In this document: piece after piece, positions 10,581-21,240 of the stretch
Numbering within the stretch: the stretch's first letter is position 1
How the letters are laid out: each line of letters starts with the position of its first letter
Assembly (NCBI RefSeq): GCF_000209165.1
Contig: NC_009044.1
Location: 1,674,001 to 1,738,000 of the forward strand
DNA length: 64,000 nt
Reading direction: 5' to 3'
From: Scheffersomyces stipitis CBS 6054
Lineage: Eukaryota > Ascomycota > Pichiomycetes > Serinales > Debaryomycetaceae
Notes under the pieces: generated by a model
Databases searched by the model: none
What the model saw: only the letters and a program-made list of their open reading frames with translations
What the model was told of the DNA's origin: nothing
Made by a program: the position numbers and the translations under genes

Positions 10581-12095
10581 CTAAGCTTGAACGATTCTGA
10601 CAGTGTTGGAGTGACCTGAACCTCTAGTCCAACCCTGCACAGTGACAATAGAGTCACCCTTGTGGATGATACCCAACTCAATGGCTTCGGAAACAGCCCA
10701 TCTCAATCTGTTTTCGACGTCTTCTTGCCAGTTAGCAACCTTTTCCTTGGTGTAGATGAAAGGATACACACCTCTGTACAAGTGGGAGTATCTGGCGGAT
10801 GTTTCGTTTCTGGTAACCATCATGATTGGCACGTTTGGCTTGTACTTGGACACGAGTCTGGCACTCAAACCAGAAGTGGACAAGACAACGATAGCCTTAG
10901 CGTCCTGTTCGTAGGCAGCAGAAACGGCAGCTACAGCACAGGTTTCGGAAGTAGGAGTTGGCTTTTTGGCCAAGACTCTGAGTTCGTTGTGCAACGACTG
11001 GTAAGAGATAGCCTTTTCAGCAATGATGGCAGTGTTGTGCATCATGGAAACAGCTTCGAATGGGTAGTCACCCTTAGCGGTTTCTCCAGACAACATGACA
11101 CAGTCAGCACCATCCAAGATGGCGTTACCGACATCGGAGACTTCGGCTCTGGTTGGTCTTGGGTTGTAAGTCATAGACTCCAACATCTGGGTGGCACAGA
11201 TGACTGGCTTAGCAGCCAAGTTACACTTAGCAATCAACTGCTTTTGCACAACAAAAACTTGAGGAGCTGGAATTTCAATACCCAAGTCACCTCTAGCAAC
11301 CATGACACCGTCGGTTTCAGCCAAGATGTCGTCGAAGTTGTTGACACCCTGTTGGTTTTCGATCTTAGCAATGATTTGAATTTGCTTACCGTCTTCACCA
11401 AGTACTCTTCTGATTTCCTTGATATCGTCCCCGGTTCTGATGAACGAAGCAAAGATCATGTGTACACCGTTCTTGACACCAAAACGGATGTCGGCCTTGT
11501 CCTTTTCAGACAAAGCTGGCAAGTCGACGTCAGTACCTGGCAAGTTGACACCCTTGTGCGAGCAGACCTTACCAGCGTTGATGGACTTGACCTTCAAGGT
11601 CTTTTCGTCAACGATTTCCAACACTTCGAAGGAAAGAACACCATCATCAACGTAGATGATTCTGCCGACTTCAATGACCTTTGTGATGTTGGCGTAGTCG
11701 ATGTACATGATCTTGTCGTCAGACTTGGTCTTGTAGGCGTCGTCGGTGGTGAAGATCATTTCGTGGTTAGGTGGAATTGGATAGTCGACATTATCCACGG
11801 TAGTACCGGTTCTAATTTCTGGGCCCTTGGTGTCCAAGGCAATAGCGAGTGGACGGCCAACATACACTTCTTCGGACTTCTTAGCGTTGTCGATGACCGA
11901 CTGGTGGTACTCGTACGAGCCGTGGGAGAAGTTCATTCTCACGATGTTAAGACCGGCCTTTCTCAACTTGACCAAGACTTCGACAGAGTTGGTCTTTGGG
12001 CCAATGGTTCCGATGATGGAGGAACGACGGAGCACCTTGTCGGGGGTGTCGGTGGTGTTCAATTGGGACAACCAGGCGAGAGAAGAAGACGACAT
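10581..12095 (-). CDS. CDC19: Pyruvate kinase
   Basis: A 504-residue pyruvate kinase, almost exactly the length of the Saccharomyces enzyme. It converts phosphoenolpyruvate and ADP to pyruvate and ATP, the last step of glycolysis. Visible motifs are [11 protein letters not shown] near the N-terminus, [10 protein letters not shown] (about 55-64), the active-site signature [16 protein letters not shown], the [12 protein letters not shown] loop, and [19 protein letters not shown] with [14 protein letters not shown]. The C-terminal allosteric domain ends VRIVQA. Leucine is encoded almost only by TTG and no CTG was seen, the bias of a very highly expressed gene. The promoter carries a TATA-rich stretch, a Gal4-type site and an E-box (separate entries). 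Confidence 0.97.
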   Translation of the reverse strand: MSSSSLAWLSQLNTTDTPDKVLRRSSIIGTIGPKTNSVEVLVKLRKAGLNIVRMNFSHGSYEYHQSVIDNAKKSEEVYVGRPLAIALDTKGPEIRTGTTVDNVDYPIPPNHEMIFTTDDAYKTKSDDKIMYIDYANITKVIEVGRIIYVDDGVLSFEVLEIVDEKTLKVKSINAGKVCSHKGVNLPGTDVDLPALSEKDKADIRFGVKNGVHMIFASFIRTGDDIKEIRRVLGEDGKQIQIIAKIENQQGVNNFDDILAETDGVMVARGDLGIEIPAPQVFVVQKQLIAKCNLAAKPVICATQMLESMTYNPRPTRAEVSDVGNAILDGADCVMLSGETAKGDYPFEAVSMMHNTAIIAEKAISYQSLHNELRVLAKKPTPTSETCAVAAVSAAYEQDAKAIVVLSTSGLSARLVSKYKPNVPIMMVTRNETSARYSHLYRGVYPFIYTKEKVANWQEDVENRLRWAVSEAIELGIIHKGDSIVTVQGWTRGSGHSNTVRIVQA

Positions 12096-12282
12096 TGCGA
12101 ATTGGTATATATATGGGTGAAGTTATATATATACGAGTATATATGGATATAATGATATATGAACTGAGCAGAAAAAGACTCCGAAAAACCAATCAATTCA
12201 AGCAGATAACAGCCTATTTATGTATTATGAAAAATGCGAATCGTTCCGACCAGCCTGCATCACTGAGTGAAAAAAATTGGGA

Positions 12283-12299
12283 CGGAGGACCGGTGGCCG
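12283..12299. promoter_or_regulatory. Gal4-type CGG-N11-CCG site in the pyruvate kinase promoter
   Basis: The sequence CGG, then 11 bases, then CCG is exact, 188 bp upstream of the CDC19 start. This is the consensus bound by Gal4. In Candida albicans, Gal4 together with Tye7 activates glycolytic genes instead of galactose genes, so the site fits the downstream gene. Binding is inferred. Confidence 0.6.
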
Positions 12300-12715
12300 G
12301 ATGATTGCACGTTGATGGATTGTGTGTAGGTTGGGTATATATACATGGAGAAAGATATGGTGATTTGACAGTGTACGGTGAAGGTGTACGATAGGTGATC
12401 TGATAGTAGAATAGTAATAGAGACATGCAAATTGGTATCTAGTAGTGCTATCGCTTCTCTTCCCATTGCTGGTTCTGTTCAGGATTTTTCACCGATCTCA
12501 TCTCTCCACTCACTACCAATTCAACTCCGACCACGCCCATTTTGACTCCATAAACTCCAATTGAACAGCAATGTCTGATCTGTCTACAATAACTCCAACA
12601 ACCACATCACTCCAGCACCACTACTCTACAATTGACATCCTCCCAAAGCCAATCGCCCAATACCACCCTTTCCTTGTCTCTTCCTCTCTCCAACTCCGAT
12701 ACGAGCCAATAGAGA

Positions 12716-12723
12716 TCACGTGA
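12716..12723. promoter_or_regulatory. TCACGTGA E-box (Tye7/Cbf1-type) in the pyruvate kinase promoter
   Basis: A perfect 8-bp palindrome, TCACGTGA, lies about 620 bp upstream of CDC19. It matches the site of bHLH factors such as Tye7, the glycolysis activator in Candida, and Cbf1. The co-occurrence with a Gal4-type site supports the Tye7 reading. Confidence 0.5.
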
Positions 12724-13413
12724 ACAACCAATCCTCCAGCATATATCCATCTCCCTTATCATATTCAACAACTGTTTCCATTGAGTTACGCTGTATATGC
12801 GTTGGAATCTCCATAAGACATTTCAGCAAATCTAAACATCTTTAGCGTTGGTTCATGATTGACTTTCCACTCTTCACTCCAGCTCATCTCTGCTTCGCTA
12901 ATCTCTGTGTGTGCCCCCGGTGCGATTTCCGACCCCAGCCCGGATGTACCCAATCTTCAGATCCGCAATCAGCGTAATTAAATTTTTCACTCTAAAGAGG
13001 GGCAATCAACTGACGCATACTTTAGGGCCATCACCTGATAGGTATCACCTGGCTACGTGGTCAGCAGACGCTAGCGCCCGATTCGAATGCCATTAGAGAC
13101 GTTCGGGTGTACACTTCCACATGTTTGTTGTAGACTCGATCTCTTTGAGGCTCCATCGTGGAGTCTAGACAGCCCCCTCTTTGTTCGGACCTTTCTCGTC
13201 TAGGCTTTTCGGACTTTTTTCTGCCCAAAACAAAAAGAGGGGAGAATCGCACTCAACGCGAGAAAATTGGGCAATCGCAGCACATGACGAATGTCAGCCG
13301 ATAAGTAGCACGTGTAGTCAATCACATGCCCCAATATCAGAATCCATTTCATCGTTTCTGCTACTGGCCCATTCCTCTTTTCTAGCCCCAGCCAAACTTC
13401 TCATTCTGTTCAT

Positions 13414-13851
13414 ATGGTTCTTCCCATAATAGTGGGAATCGGTGCCACGGTGCTTGCACTTACGGCCAAGTCCACTATTGCGGCGTACCGGAAGTTTCTC
13501 TTCCTCACCCCGCAAATGATAGCGTCCTTGAACAATATCAATCTTGTAGACGATCAGGGCGATTCCAGACTCGACAAGTCCGACCCGAACTTCAGCCATA
13601 TTCGGTTTCTCCGCAGCCACTATCCTAACGCGCCGTTCAGCGAGCCAATGACGGAGCTGGAAGCATTGTTGATTCTAGGTATAGAAGGTGACGAAATCGT
13701 CAATTTTAATAAAAAGCTCCTTAGGGACAGATACAGAAAGTTGATGATTCTCAACCATCCGGACAAAAATGGAAGCCAATATATGAGTCAGAAGATCAAC
13801 CAGGCCAAATACGTGCTTGACAATAGTTATATGTTCAAAAACGAAAAATAG
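13414..13851 (+). CDS. MDJ2: Mitochondrial inner-membrane J-protein (Mdj2/Pam18 type)
   Basis: A 145-residue protein with an N-terminal membrane segment (about residues 3-25, MVLPIIVGIGATVLALTA) and a C-terminal J domain carrying the essential HPD triad (residues 115-117 in ILNHPDKNGS). The length and layout match Mdj2 of Saccharomyces (146 aa), a Pam18 paralogue that can stimulate mtHsp70 (Ssc1) at the TIM23 import motor. The J domain faces the matrix in this family. A canonical Pam18/Tim14 would have an intermembrane-space tail before the membrane segment; its absence favours MDJ2. The start is the first Met, directly before the membrane segment. Confidence 0.82.
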   Translation: MVLPIIVGIGATVLALTAKSTIAAYRKFLFLTPQMIASLNNINLVDDQGDSRLDKSDPNFSHIRFLRSHYPNAPFSEPMTELEALLILGIEGDEIVNFNKKLLRDRYRKLMILNHPDKNGSQYMSQKINQAKYVLDNSYMFKNEK

Positions 13852-14010
13852 AGACCGGTTCTCCCGTACATAGTTAATGACCTCTTCCTGTAATATAGTT
13901 TAAAGCATCAAAGTGCATAGTAGATAGAGAATGCATTATATCAAATGAAGTAATTTTTAATATTGTAATTGTAGGAAGTGCTCATACAAATACTGAGCGA
14001 ATGCTGTAGT

Positions 14011-14036
14011 TGATTGCTGTAACTGATTGCTGTAAC
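14011..14036. repeat. Two tandem copies of a 13-bp unit (TGATTGCTGTAAC)
   Basis: Two exact head-to-tail copies (14011-14023 and 14024-14036) lie in the 3' spacer between the convergent MDJ2 and PEX6 genes. It is likely a small local duplication. Confidence 0.7.
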
Positions 14037-14133
14037 TACTATCTTGAAGAACAATATTGTTCAATCTACGAACTCATTTACGTGATTTATTTTATTTTGA
14101 ATATAATGCTCAATAAATACAATCAATGCTATT

Positions 14134-17100
14134 TTAGTGTCCATTAGTAGTTCCGTTTGGAGCTCCGGCCCCTGGGTTCGAGAAATCAATGGTGAATCCA
14201 TTCTCAGCAAACCCATTAATAAGATCTTGTTCCAGCAAAGGTTGCAGTTCCTGAGGCTGCTGTTTCGCCTTATCCTTGCCTCCTTCAAAGTTCTCTCTGA
14301 CTCTCAAGTAGTGTTGTAACTCTTCAGCACTGACCGAAGGATTCAACTCACGTTGGGCCTTTTCAAAATCTTCCATTTGCACCAATACAGTGGTGTCAGC
14401 TTCTGTGGCAGCATTGTCAAACCACCATCTGGATGATATTTCTCCCTTACCCTGACTAGCTAAGTTGTCGTTGTATGCCTTGATCTTGACGTCCACCTCA
14501 TTGGCTACTCTGGTCATGGCATTCAACATCGAGTCAGAACACAAAGCATAGAAATCAGCACCAGTAAAGGTAAACGAACAGTTTTCAGCGATCTTTTCCA
14601 AATCGACATTATCGTGTAACTTGAACTTTCTCGTCAAAGCTTCCAAGATCTTGGTCTGTTTTTCATTCGTATCTGAAATACCAAGATACAACATCTTGTC
14701 AAATCTTCCTGGTCTCAAAAGGGCTTCGTCTAGCAAATCTGGCCTATTAGTAGCCCCAACCACAAAAACACCATCACCACCTTCACTACTCATACCGTCC
14801 AATTCAGCCAACAACTGAGAAACAATTCTATCCATTACACCACCAGAGTCACCCTGGTTACCTCTTTTGGGAGCTACAGAATCCAACTCATCGAAAAAGA
14901 TAACACAGGGTTTGGCATCTCTGGCTCTTTGAAAAACTCTTCTCACATTGGCTTCAGACTCACCGATATACATGTTCAACAACTCAGGACCCTTGACAGA
15001 AAAGAAGTTCAAAGAGAAATTGGTAGCAATGGCTTTTGCCAACAACGTCTTACCAGTACCCGGAGGACCATAAAATAAGATACCACTTCTCTTCTTCAAA
15101 CCATTGTTGAACAATTCAGGATGTTTCAACGGCATATCAATAGTATCTAAGATTTCATCCTTGACCAAGTCCAAACCTCCAATGTCTTCCCACTTCACAT
15201 TGGGAATTCTTGGTGCACCTATAGAGTCACTGAACTGGTTACGAGCCTCATTGATAGCCAGGTTGAAATCTTCAGGTAACCAGTTAATCAAACCACCATT
15301 ACCAATTCTAATCAATTTGCTAACAGGAATACCAACCTCTTTAGAGAGCTTGGTTAATCTAATTAGAGCTAACTTTTTCGACTTTTTAATAATGGAAATC
15401 AAATCTCTTGGAGTCAAACCAGCAGACTGTAAAGCCAAAGTCTTGAAATTTATATCCTTTCTTATAACAAATGGAAACGAGTTGATATCGTCCATTTCGT
15501 GGTGAATTCCAAGTATGTTCTTCCTTTCATTGTGAATAAGGAACTTGAAGATTTCCAATCTTTCCGTTTCGTTAGGCACCGAGAAATCAATGGTAAACTT
15601 GATGATAGTCTTTAGGTCTCCATTCAATTTATCATAATCATTACAACTCATTACTATAGCCAAGTTCGGGTAGTTGCTCAAGTACCCATTCAAAGTCTGG
15701 ATAATCTTCAATGCCAACGACGCAAAGATGCTGGAGTTCTGGTCATTTTCATCTGCCAGAGGACACAAGCTCTCAATGTGCTTTAAGTAAATCATATGGA
15801 AAGCACTAGAATTTGTTGGTGCATTGGAAATGAGCTTGTCGATCTTTCCGCTCAACAATCCAATGGTCTTCAATTCCTGGCCCGGATTCAACAATTCGAA
15901 ACAATCCAACTCAATTAAATTCAATCCTAATTCTACAGCCACATTTCTCACCAACGCAGTCTTCCCAATTCCTCTACTCAATGAATTCAACAACACCGTC
16001 GTTTTCAACGCTATCTTAGATGACATACATGTAGTCAACACTTTTTTGAACTCCTTAGCATACTTAAACTCTGGTTTTTCGATAAAATTGAACAATGGTG
16101 GCAAGTTGATATAGTTATACCACTGATAGAATTCGTTCTTGGGCAACTTGACAAACTCAACTCCAGAAGAAACCAAGAGTGTTTTGTTTGGATCTATAAT
16201 AAACTGATCAGAGCCATTATCACTCTTTCCTTTGACTTCAACAATCTTAAACCAGGCAACCGCGTCTGGGTCCCCTATAGGGATAACATCAAGTGCATCA
16301 CCATCTTCGTTGTTATCATTACTGTTCTCAATGTCGTCGTTTTCATAGTCAAAGATCGTTTTGGACATTACAGAGTCTATGACGACCGGGAAGAAATCTC
16401 CCTGCTTAACGCATTTAAGCTGGTTGCTGAGAGTTGATTTCAAACTCGAGAAGAAAGTACGTTGGAATGTCTTGTCCATCGTAATTTGCGAGCTCACTCT
16501 AGATATGGTGACGGAGTCTGCGATGGGAATGACACTTGAAATAGATCCTTCCTGGGCATGGACTGCTTCAAAGGTGACAGTGGATGTTTCAATTAGGCCC
16601 AAATTGATCAACAATATAGGCGATACATAGATAGTTCCCTGTTTGAAAGTCAAATTTGGTTCCGTGAAGGTAAAGATACGGACAATGATGAAGTTGTCTG
16701 TGCCATACTTCAACTTAATCAAATCTCCATTGAAGACAGGGAAGCCTAACCTTATAAAGTCAGACGAGTTGATGAATAAGTATAACTCTGAATCCTCCTT
16801 GACCCATTGCTGAGGAAGACTGTCCACAGAGAGCTTTTCAGGCAAAGGTCTGACATGGAATTTGGGAGAAGTAGTTGCTGGAGAATTTTTGTTAAACTTC
16901 AATCTGGATTGTAAGTAAGTCGACAAGTCCAAGTTGTCCTCTACTTGATCAAAAAAGTCTTCATCCTCAAGCTCGTAGTCGAGATCGATATCATCAAGAG
17001 GTTCTCCATCTTCAAGGTCTTCTTCTTTCTGGTTAATCAAAATGATAGTAGTGTTGCTGTCCAAAAGACCTTGGGACACAGGTTCACAGAGCTTTATTCT

Positions 17101-17670
17101 GCCGTTTATTAAACGGATGTAGTCGCTGTCGTTTACTACATTGCCGCTGCTTTGCAAGAACTGATTCATGAACTGTGACTTGATACTTGACTGCGATTTG
17201 TTTGATAAGAGGGCGTAGATTTCGTGGGGTACAGACACAAAGACTGAGCTCAAGCTGGGAACATCACGGATATCTATAGACTGGATAACGACACTGTTCA
17301 AGGTGAGCTTGTCGTTGGAGAATCTCGTCAAGTTGGAGTTGTTGATCAACTTCACTAAGTTAGACAGCTTGTGGCTGACGTCCGAGATCTTGTAGATCTT
17401 GAACGAGATGAAGTAATCTGGTGCACCCAAGAATTTGATCAACACGAACTTATCGTTGTCGCCTTTGTTGCTGCTAATGTTATTGGCGTTGCTGTTGTTT
17501 GTGAGATTCGGTTCTTCAATCGACTCGGGAAAGAGCTTGTTGAACAAGTCGAGCGATAACTCCAAGGCATCGTATCTCATCAACTCTGGATCGTTAACTA
17601 TGGACACATCGGCCACGGCCGTGACCGAAGCTTGCGGAAGCTTTCCTATCGGCGAAACGACAGACGGCAT
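14134..17670 (-). CDS. PEX6: Peroxisomal biogenesis AAA ATPase Pex6
   Basis: A 1178-residue type II AAA ATPase. The N-terminal ~500 residues are the adaptor-binding domains. D1 has a recognisable P-loop (SRGIGKTAL, about residue 565) but a degenerate Walker B (MIYLKHIESL lacks the usual acidic pair). D2 is canonical: Walker A GPPGTGKT at about residue 868, Walker B VIFFDELDSVAPKRG at about 925, then ATNRPDLLDEALLRPGRFDK. Pex6 with Pex1 forms the hexamer that extracts ubiquitinated Pex5 from the peroxisomal membrane for recycling. An inactive D1 and active D2 is the family norm. The protein is somewhat longer than the Saccharomyces one (1030 aa), mostly in the N-terminal part. It is divergent from the aminopeptidase gene. 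Confidence 0.93.
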   Translation of the reverse strand: MPSVVSPIGKLPQASVTAVADVSIVNDPELMRYDALELSLDLFNKLFPESIEEPNLTNNSNANNISSNKGDNDKFVLIKFLGAPDYFISFKIYKISDVSHKLSNLVKLINNSNLTRFSNDKLTLNSVVIQSIDIRDVPSLSSVFVSVPHEIYALLSNKSQSSIKSQFMNQFLQSSGNVVNDSDYIRLINGRIKLCEPVSQGLLDSNTTIILINQKEEDLEDGEPLDDIDLDYELEDEDFFDQVEDNLDLSTYLQSRLKFNKNSPATTSPKFHVRPLPEKLSVDSLPQQWVKEDSELYLFINSSDFIRLGFPVFNGDLIKLKYGTDNFIIVRIFTFTEPNLTFKQGTIYVSPILLINLGLIETSTVTFEAVHAQEGSISSVIPIADSVTISRVSSQITMDKTFQRTFFSSLKSTLSNQLKCVKQGDFFPVVIDSVMSKTIFDYENDDIENSNDNNEDGDALDVIPIGDPDAVAWFKIVEVKGKSDNGSDQFIIDPNKTLLVSSGVEFVKLPKNEFYQWYNYINLPPLFNFIEKPEFKYAKEFKKVLTTCMSSKIALKTTVLLNSLSRGIGKTALVRNVAVELGLNLIELDCFELLNPGQELKTIGLLSGKIDKLISNAPTNSSAFHMIYLKHIESLCPLADENDQNSSIFASLALKIIQTLNGYLSNYPNLAIVMSCNDYDKLNGDLKTIIKFTIDFSVPNETERLEIFKFLIHNERKNILGIHHEMDDINSFPFVIRKDINFKTLALQSAGLTPRDLISIIKKSKKLALIRLTKLSKEVGIPVSKLIRIGNGGLINWLPEDFNLAINEARNQFSDSIGAPRIPNVKWEDIGGLDLVKDEILDTIDMPLKHPELFNNGLKKRSGILFYGPPGTGKTLLAKAIATNFSLNFFSVKGPELLNMYIGESEANVRRVFQRARDAKPCVIFFDELDSVAPKRGNQGDSGGVMDRIVSQLLAELDGMSSEGGDGVFVVGATNRPDLLDEALLRPGRFDKMLYLGISDTNEKQTKILEALTRKFKLHDNVDLEKIAENCSFTFTGADFYALCSDSMLNAMTRVANEVDVKIKAYNDNLASQGKGEISSRWWFDNAATEADTTVLVQMEDFEKAQRELNPSVSAEELQHYLRVRENFEGGKDKAKQQPQELQPLLEQDLINGFAENGFTIDFSNPGAGAPNGTTNGH

Positions 17671-18627
17671 GGAAAAGAGTGGGACCTTCAGATATCAAAG
17701 TATACGAAAGAAAGAAAACTACAAAAGAATTCAGAATAGCAGGCTACGAATTGATATGATCATTTTCGAAGTCTGGAGTGTGTGGAATTTTTCAATCCTC
17801 GGAAGCTTGTGCGAAAAAAATGTGGGGGAGTCTTTGAGCACAAGAGTGAAGAAAGCACCATAAGAGACATTGCACTTGCAAAACTTATCGTGTACATAAT
17901 TTTACTTGCCCATGCAATGACGAGTATGTTTGCAATATTGGAAATGTCTACTTCTGCTTTTCTGGAGTTAAATAATCCCATAATGAGCCCTTTATTACAT
18001 TAAGCAAACAGTTTTCACACACTAATCGGCTGCGAAAAACTCTTTCAATATTCCCACTGCACAGGAGCCATAAGAATCCCACTAGACAATAAGCCACGAA
18101 CTCTAATCCAAAATTCAACTACTTCCTTACTACACCACTTGAGTATATCATGTTCGTATCTTCACCAACTTGCCTTTACATAACCAAATTAGCCTCTGGG
18201 TTCAAAGTTGTGCACAGAGTACGAAATTGCATTGTATGAAATTGTGGAAGCGCAATATCCTGCTGTGAATGCCACTGCAAGACACGGCTCTGTTAACGAC
18301 AAGACGTAAGACGTACAATAAAGGAATTGATCCTATTACTTGATGAAATTGCTTGTGAAATTCGTGCCTAAAATGGCTTGCGCATTTGGAAGCATGTTTT
18401 AGTCCTCTTCGTATGACTCAATATCGACATGGAACAAGCCACATGCGTAAATATAGACCGATTGGTCGTATTTCTTCGAAGATTAGGAGCGGCAGTCGAA
18501 GCAAAAAAGAGTGGGAATAATAACAGTTTCCAATTGCAGTGCCAATCCACAAACAGACCTATCTATAAAAGAGACGATTTCTGCACCTTTCTTTTCTGTT
18601 TCATGCCTTGACTTAAACTAGGTTTTA
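17671..18627. other. Divergent intergenic region PEX6 / aminopeptidase
   Basis: A 957-bp region with no supported gene. It contains one GCTGCGA heptamer (18029-18035, in CGGCTGCGAAAAAC). Short ORFs on both strands lack family resemblance. Confidence 0.5.
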
Positions 18628-21240
18628 ATGACTAAATCAGGTACGATAAACGATTTGCAACTACCAGAACATGTGCGTCCCAGCTCTTATACGCTTCAGC
18701 TCAAGGTAGATGTCGAGAAGCAAATATACGACGGCTCTGTACTCATTAAAATCTTCATTTATGAGGATTGCGATTTCATTGTTCTCAATAGCAGCAACCT
18801 AGAAGTCCAGGGGGCCAGACTTGGCAATAAACCAATTAGTTGGTCTGTTGATAGGGAGTTTTTAAGGTTCGATTCGAAGTTCACAAAGAATGAATTGGTT
18901 GAGTTATCTATTGAGTTTGCTGGTAAGTTTAACGATCACATAGCTGGCTTATATCAGTCTTCCTACACAATTGAGGAGGAAAACGAAGAGAAAACACGAT
19001 ATGTGGCAGCTACACATTTTGAACCAATCGATTGCCGAACAGTCTTTCCGTGCTTTGATCAACCTGACATGCGAGCCGAGTTCGAGATCATTTTGATAGT
19101 TAAAAGTGAATTGACGGCTTTGTCAAATATGGAAGTAGAGAAGGAAATCGCACTTGAAAATGGCTTTAAACAAGTTGTCTTTAAACGCTCACCACCAATG
19201 CCAACGTATTTGGTGGGCTTGCTAATCGGACAATTTGATTATGTAGAATCCAAACTTCTGAGAATTCCAATAAGAGTATGGTCGGATCCCGGAAAAATTA
19301 ACAAGGCATTATATGCACTTGAACTTGCTGAAGCTGCCCTAGAATTTTATGAAAAGCAGTTCAAAATCAACTATCCACTACCAAAATTGGACTTCGTAGC
19401 CATTCCAGATTTTCCCAAACTAGGCATGGAAAACTTTGGCTTGATTTTCTTTAAGGAAGAAACCATTTTGGTAGACAGGGATACTACCTCTACCAACAAT
19501 AAGTACGAGGTTGCTGCAACTATTTTCCATGAAGTTTCTCATCAATGGTTTGGAAATCTTGTGACATTGAAATTCTGGGATAGCCTTTGGCTCAAGGAAG
19601 GATTCGCCGATTGGATGTCTTGGTATGCTATTGATAGCCTTTATCCCGAATGGAAGCCGTTTCAAAATTATCTCGTCTATGACTTGCAAAATTCATTAAC
19701 AGCAGATGCTCTCAGTACGACACATTCAGTAGAGATGCCAATTGCGTCATTGGAGGATATCAAACAAGGGTACGATAGTATTTCATACGCCAAAGGCTGT
19801 TCATTAATAGTGATGGTTGCAAAATGGCTTGGAGTGGATATTTTTATGGAAGGCGTTGTAAAATATTTGTCTACATTCAGTTGGAAAGCTACCACCGCAC
19901 TGGATTTATGGTCATGTTTATACGATGTCAGCGGAATAGATGTTGGATCTGCAATGGAGGTTTGGATAAAACAAGCTGGTTTTCCGAAGGTTACTGTTGA
20001 GGAATTGGATGATAACAAGATAAAGATTTCCCAAAGGAGGTTCATATCTAATCCGACTGTAACTGAATATGATGACTATTTATTTCCAATCTTTGTAAAT
20101 ATCAGGACTACAAAAGAACCAAGTTATCAAATTTTACTCAAATCAAAGGAAGAGATATTTGAATTAGAGCTTGAGGATGACTTTTTCAAAGTTAATAGTG
20201 ACCAAGTTGGGTTTTATCGAACTGCGTACAGTGAAGAGAGGTGGACCAAACTAGGTTTAGCTGGAGTTCAAGGAAAGCTATCCGTCGAAGACAGAATTGG
20301 TTTACTTGCCGATTGTGCAAAATTGGCGGAATCCGGTTATATACTGACTATTTGCTTTTTTGAGCTACTTAAGCAATGGAGTTGCGAAAAAGACGCATAC
20401 GTTTGGGATGAAGCAATTAATGACTTATTTGATATTCAGGATGTATTCATATTTGACAATGGGAATATATTTGAAGGCATCAATCAATTTATGAGAAATC
20501 TAATTGGGAATCATATTCAGGCTAGTCTTGAAATCAGCCAAAAAGATTCTTATGAATTGAATAATTTCAAGAAAACAATCTTTTCTGCTGGCTATAGTAA
20601 TGGCGATCCACTTGTTATCAAATACTGTAGAGAAAAATTTGCTTCATTTACACACGACGGAAACACAGTTAATGCTGACCAAAGAGGTGTCATTTTCAAG
20701 TGTGTTGCTAAATACGGAGGGCAAGAAGAGTATGAAAGATTGATGGAGATCTATGAGGAAGCAGATGATGACGACATTGCAGATGATGCGTTGGTTTCAT
20801 TAGGTCGATTTCCAAAGCCTGACATATTGCAGAACTTCTTGCAATTTGTTCTAGATCTGCTAAATGAGCAGGATGTATTGTTTGCATTATCTGCTTTGAA
20901 AAATCATTCTACAGGTATCACAACTCTTTGGAGATTTTTGCGGAATGATTGGGAATCGATTGCTGAAAAGCTCGGATATGGTTCAGAAACACATATCAAA
21001 GTCGTCAACGCATGCTTGTTAAGATTAGCTACAAGGGATCAAAAAGACGAAATTGAGAGTTTCTTTGCTGATAAGGGCGAGGTTTTTGAGAAGACCGTTC
21101 GTCTGGCGTTAGAACGAATTGACTTGAAAGTGCAGTGGGTCGAAAGAGATGGTTCTAAGTTAAGGGAATGGTTCAAAACCAACTTGCATTATTCCGATGG
21201 TATTGTGTCCAAAGTGGAAGGATTGTCAATAGACAAGTAG
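18628..21240 (+). CDS. M1 zinc aminopeptidase (AAP1/APE2 type) with altered GAMEN motif
   Basis: An 870-residue M1 (gluzincin) aminopeptidase, the usual length for Aap1/Ape2. The zinc site is intact: His301-Glu302-Val-Ser-His305, then 18 residues, then Glu324 (in WLKEGFADW). The proton-donor Tyr region is present (YDSISYAKG). The substrate-binding GAMEN motif instead reads LGMEN (266-269 GMEN, followed by FG where WG is usual). The family removes N-terminal residues from peptides in the cytosol or periplasm. There is no signal peptide. Codon use is more AT-rich and less biased than in neighbouring housekeeping genes, which suggests low expression or a divergent paralogue. It is likely active, perhaps with shifted specificity; that last point is inference. 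Confidence 0.85.
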   Translation: MTKSGTINDLQLPEHVRPSSYTLQLKVDVEKQIYDGSVLIKIFIYEDCDFIVLNSSNLEVQGARLGNKPISWSVDREFLRFDSKFTKNELVELSIEFAGKFNDHIAGLYQSSYTIEEENEEKTRYVAATHFEPIDCRTVFPCFDQPDMRAEFEIILIVKSELTALSNMEVEKEIALENGFKQVVFKRSPPMPTYLVGLLIGQFDYVESKLLRIPIRVWSDPGKINKALYALELAEAALEFYEKQFKINYPLPKLDFVAIPDFPKLGMENFGLIFFKEETILVDRDTTSTNNKYEVAATIFHEVSHQWFGNLVTLKFWDSLWLKEGFADWMSWYAIDSLYPEWKPFQNYLVYDLQNSLTADALSTTHSVEMPIASLEDIKQGYDSISYAKGCSLIVMVAKWLGVDIFMEGVVKYLSTFSWKATTALDLWSCLYDVSGIDVGSAMEVWIKQAGFPKVTVEELDDNKIKISQRRFISNPTVTEYDDYLFPIFVNIRTTKEPSYQILLKSKEEIFELELEDDFFKVNSDQVGFYRTAYSEERWTKLGLAGVQGKLSVEDRIGLLADCAKLAESGYILTICFFELLKQWSCEKDAYVWDEAINDLFDIQDVFIFDNGNIFEGINQFMRNLIGNHIQASLEISQKDSYELNNFKKTIFSAGYSNGDPLVIKYCREKFASFTHDGNTVNADQRGVIFKCVAKYGGQEEYERLMEIYEEADDDDIADDALVSLGRFPKPDILQNFLQFVLDLLNEQDVLFALSALKNHSTGITTLWRFLRNDWESIAEKLGYGSETHIKVVNACLLRLATRDQKDEIESFFADKGEVFEKTVRLALERIDLKVQWVERDGSKLREWFKTNLHYSDGIVSKVEGLSIDK

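Larger units (their letters stand above)
12096..13413. other. Long divergent promoter region CDC19 / MDJ2
   Basis: A region of 1.3 kb without a convincing gene. Next to CDC19 it has several TATATATA stretches (12106-12170), candidate TATA boxes. It also holds the Gal4-type and TCACGTGA sites listed separately, pyrimidine-rich stretches around 12470-12720, and near MDJ2 a CACGTG box (13309-13314) and a TCGCAGC heptamer (13275-13281). Short ORFs here lack any family resemblance. Confidence 0.6.

Noticed and set aside
10662..12152. 496-codon open frame on the plus strand opposite pyruvate kinase
   Set aside because: It is antisense to a strongly biased gene, and its odd composition (many Val, Asp, Gly, Ser) mirrors the biased sense codons. 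No family resemblance.
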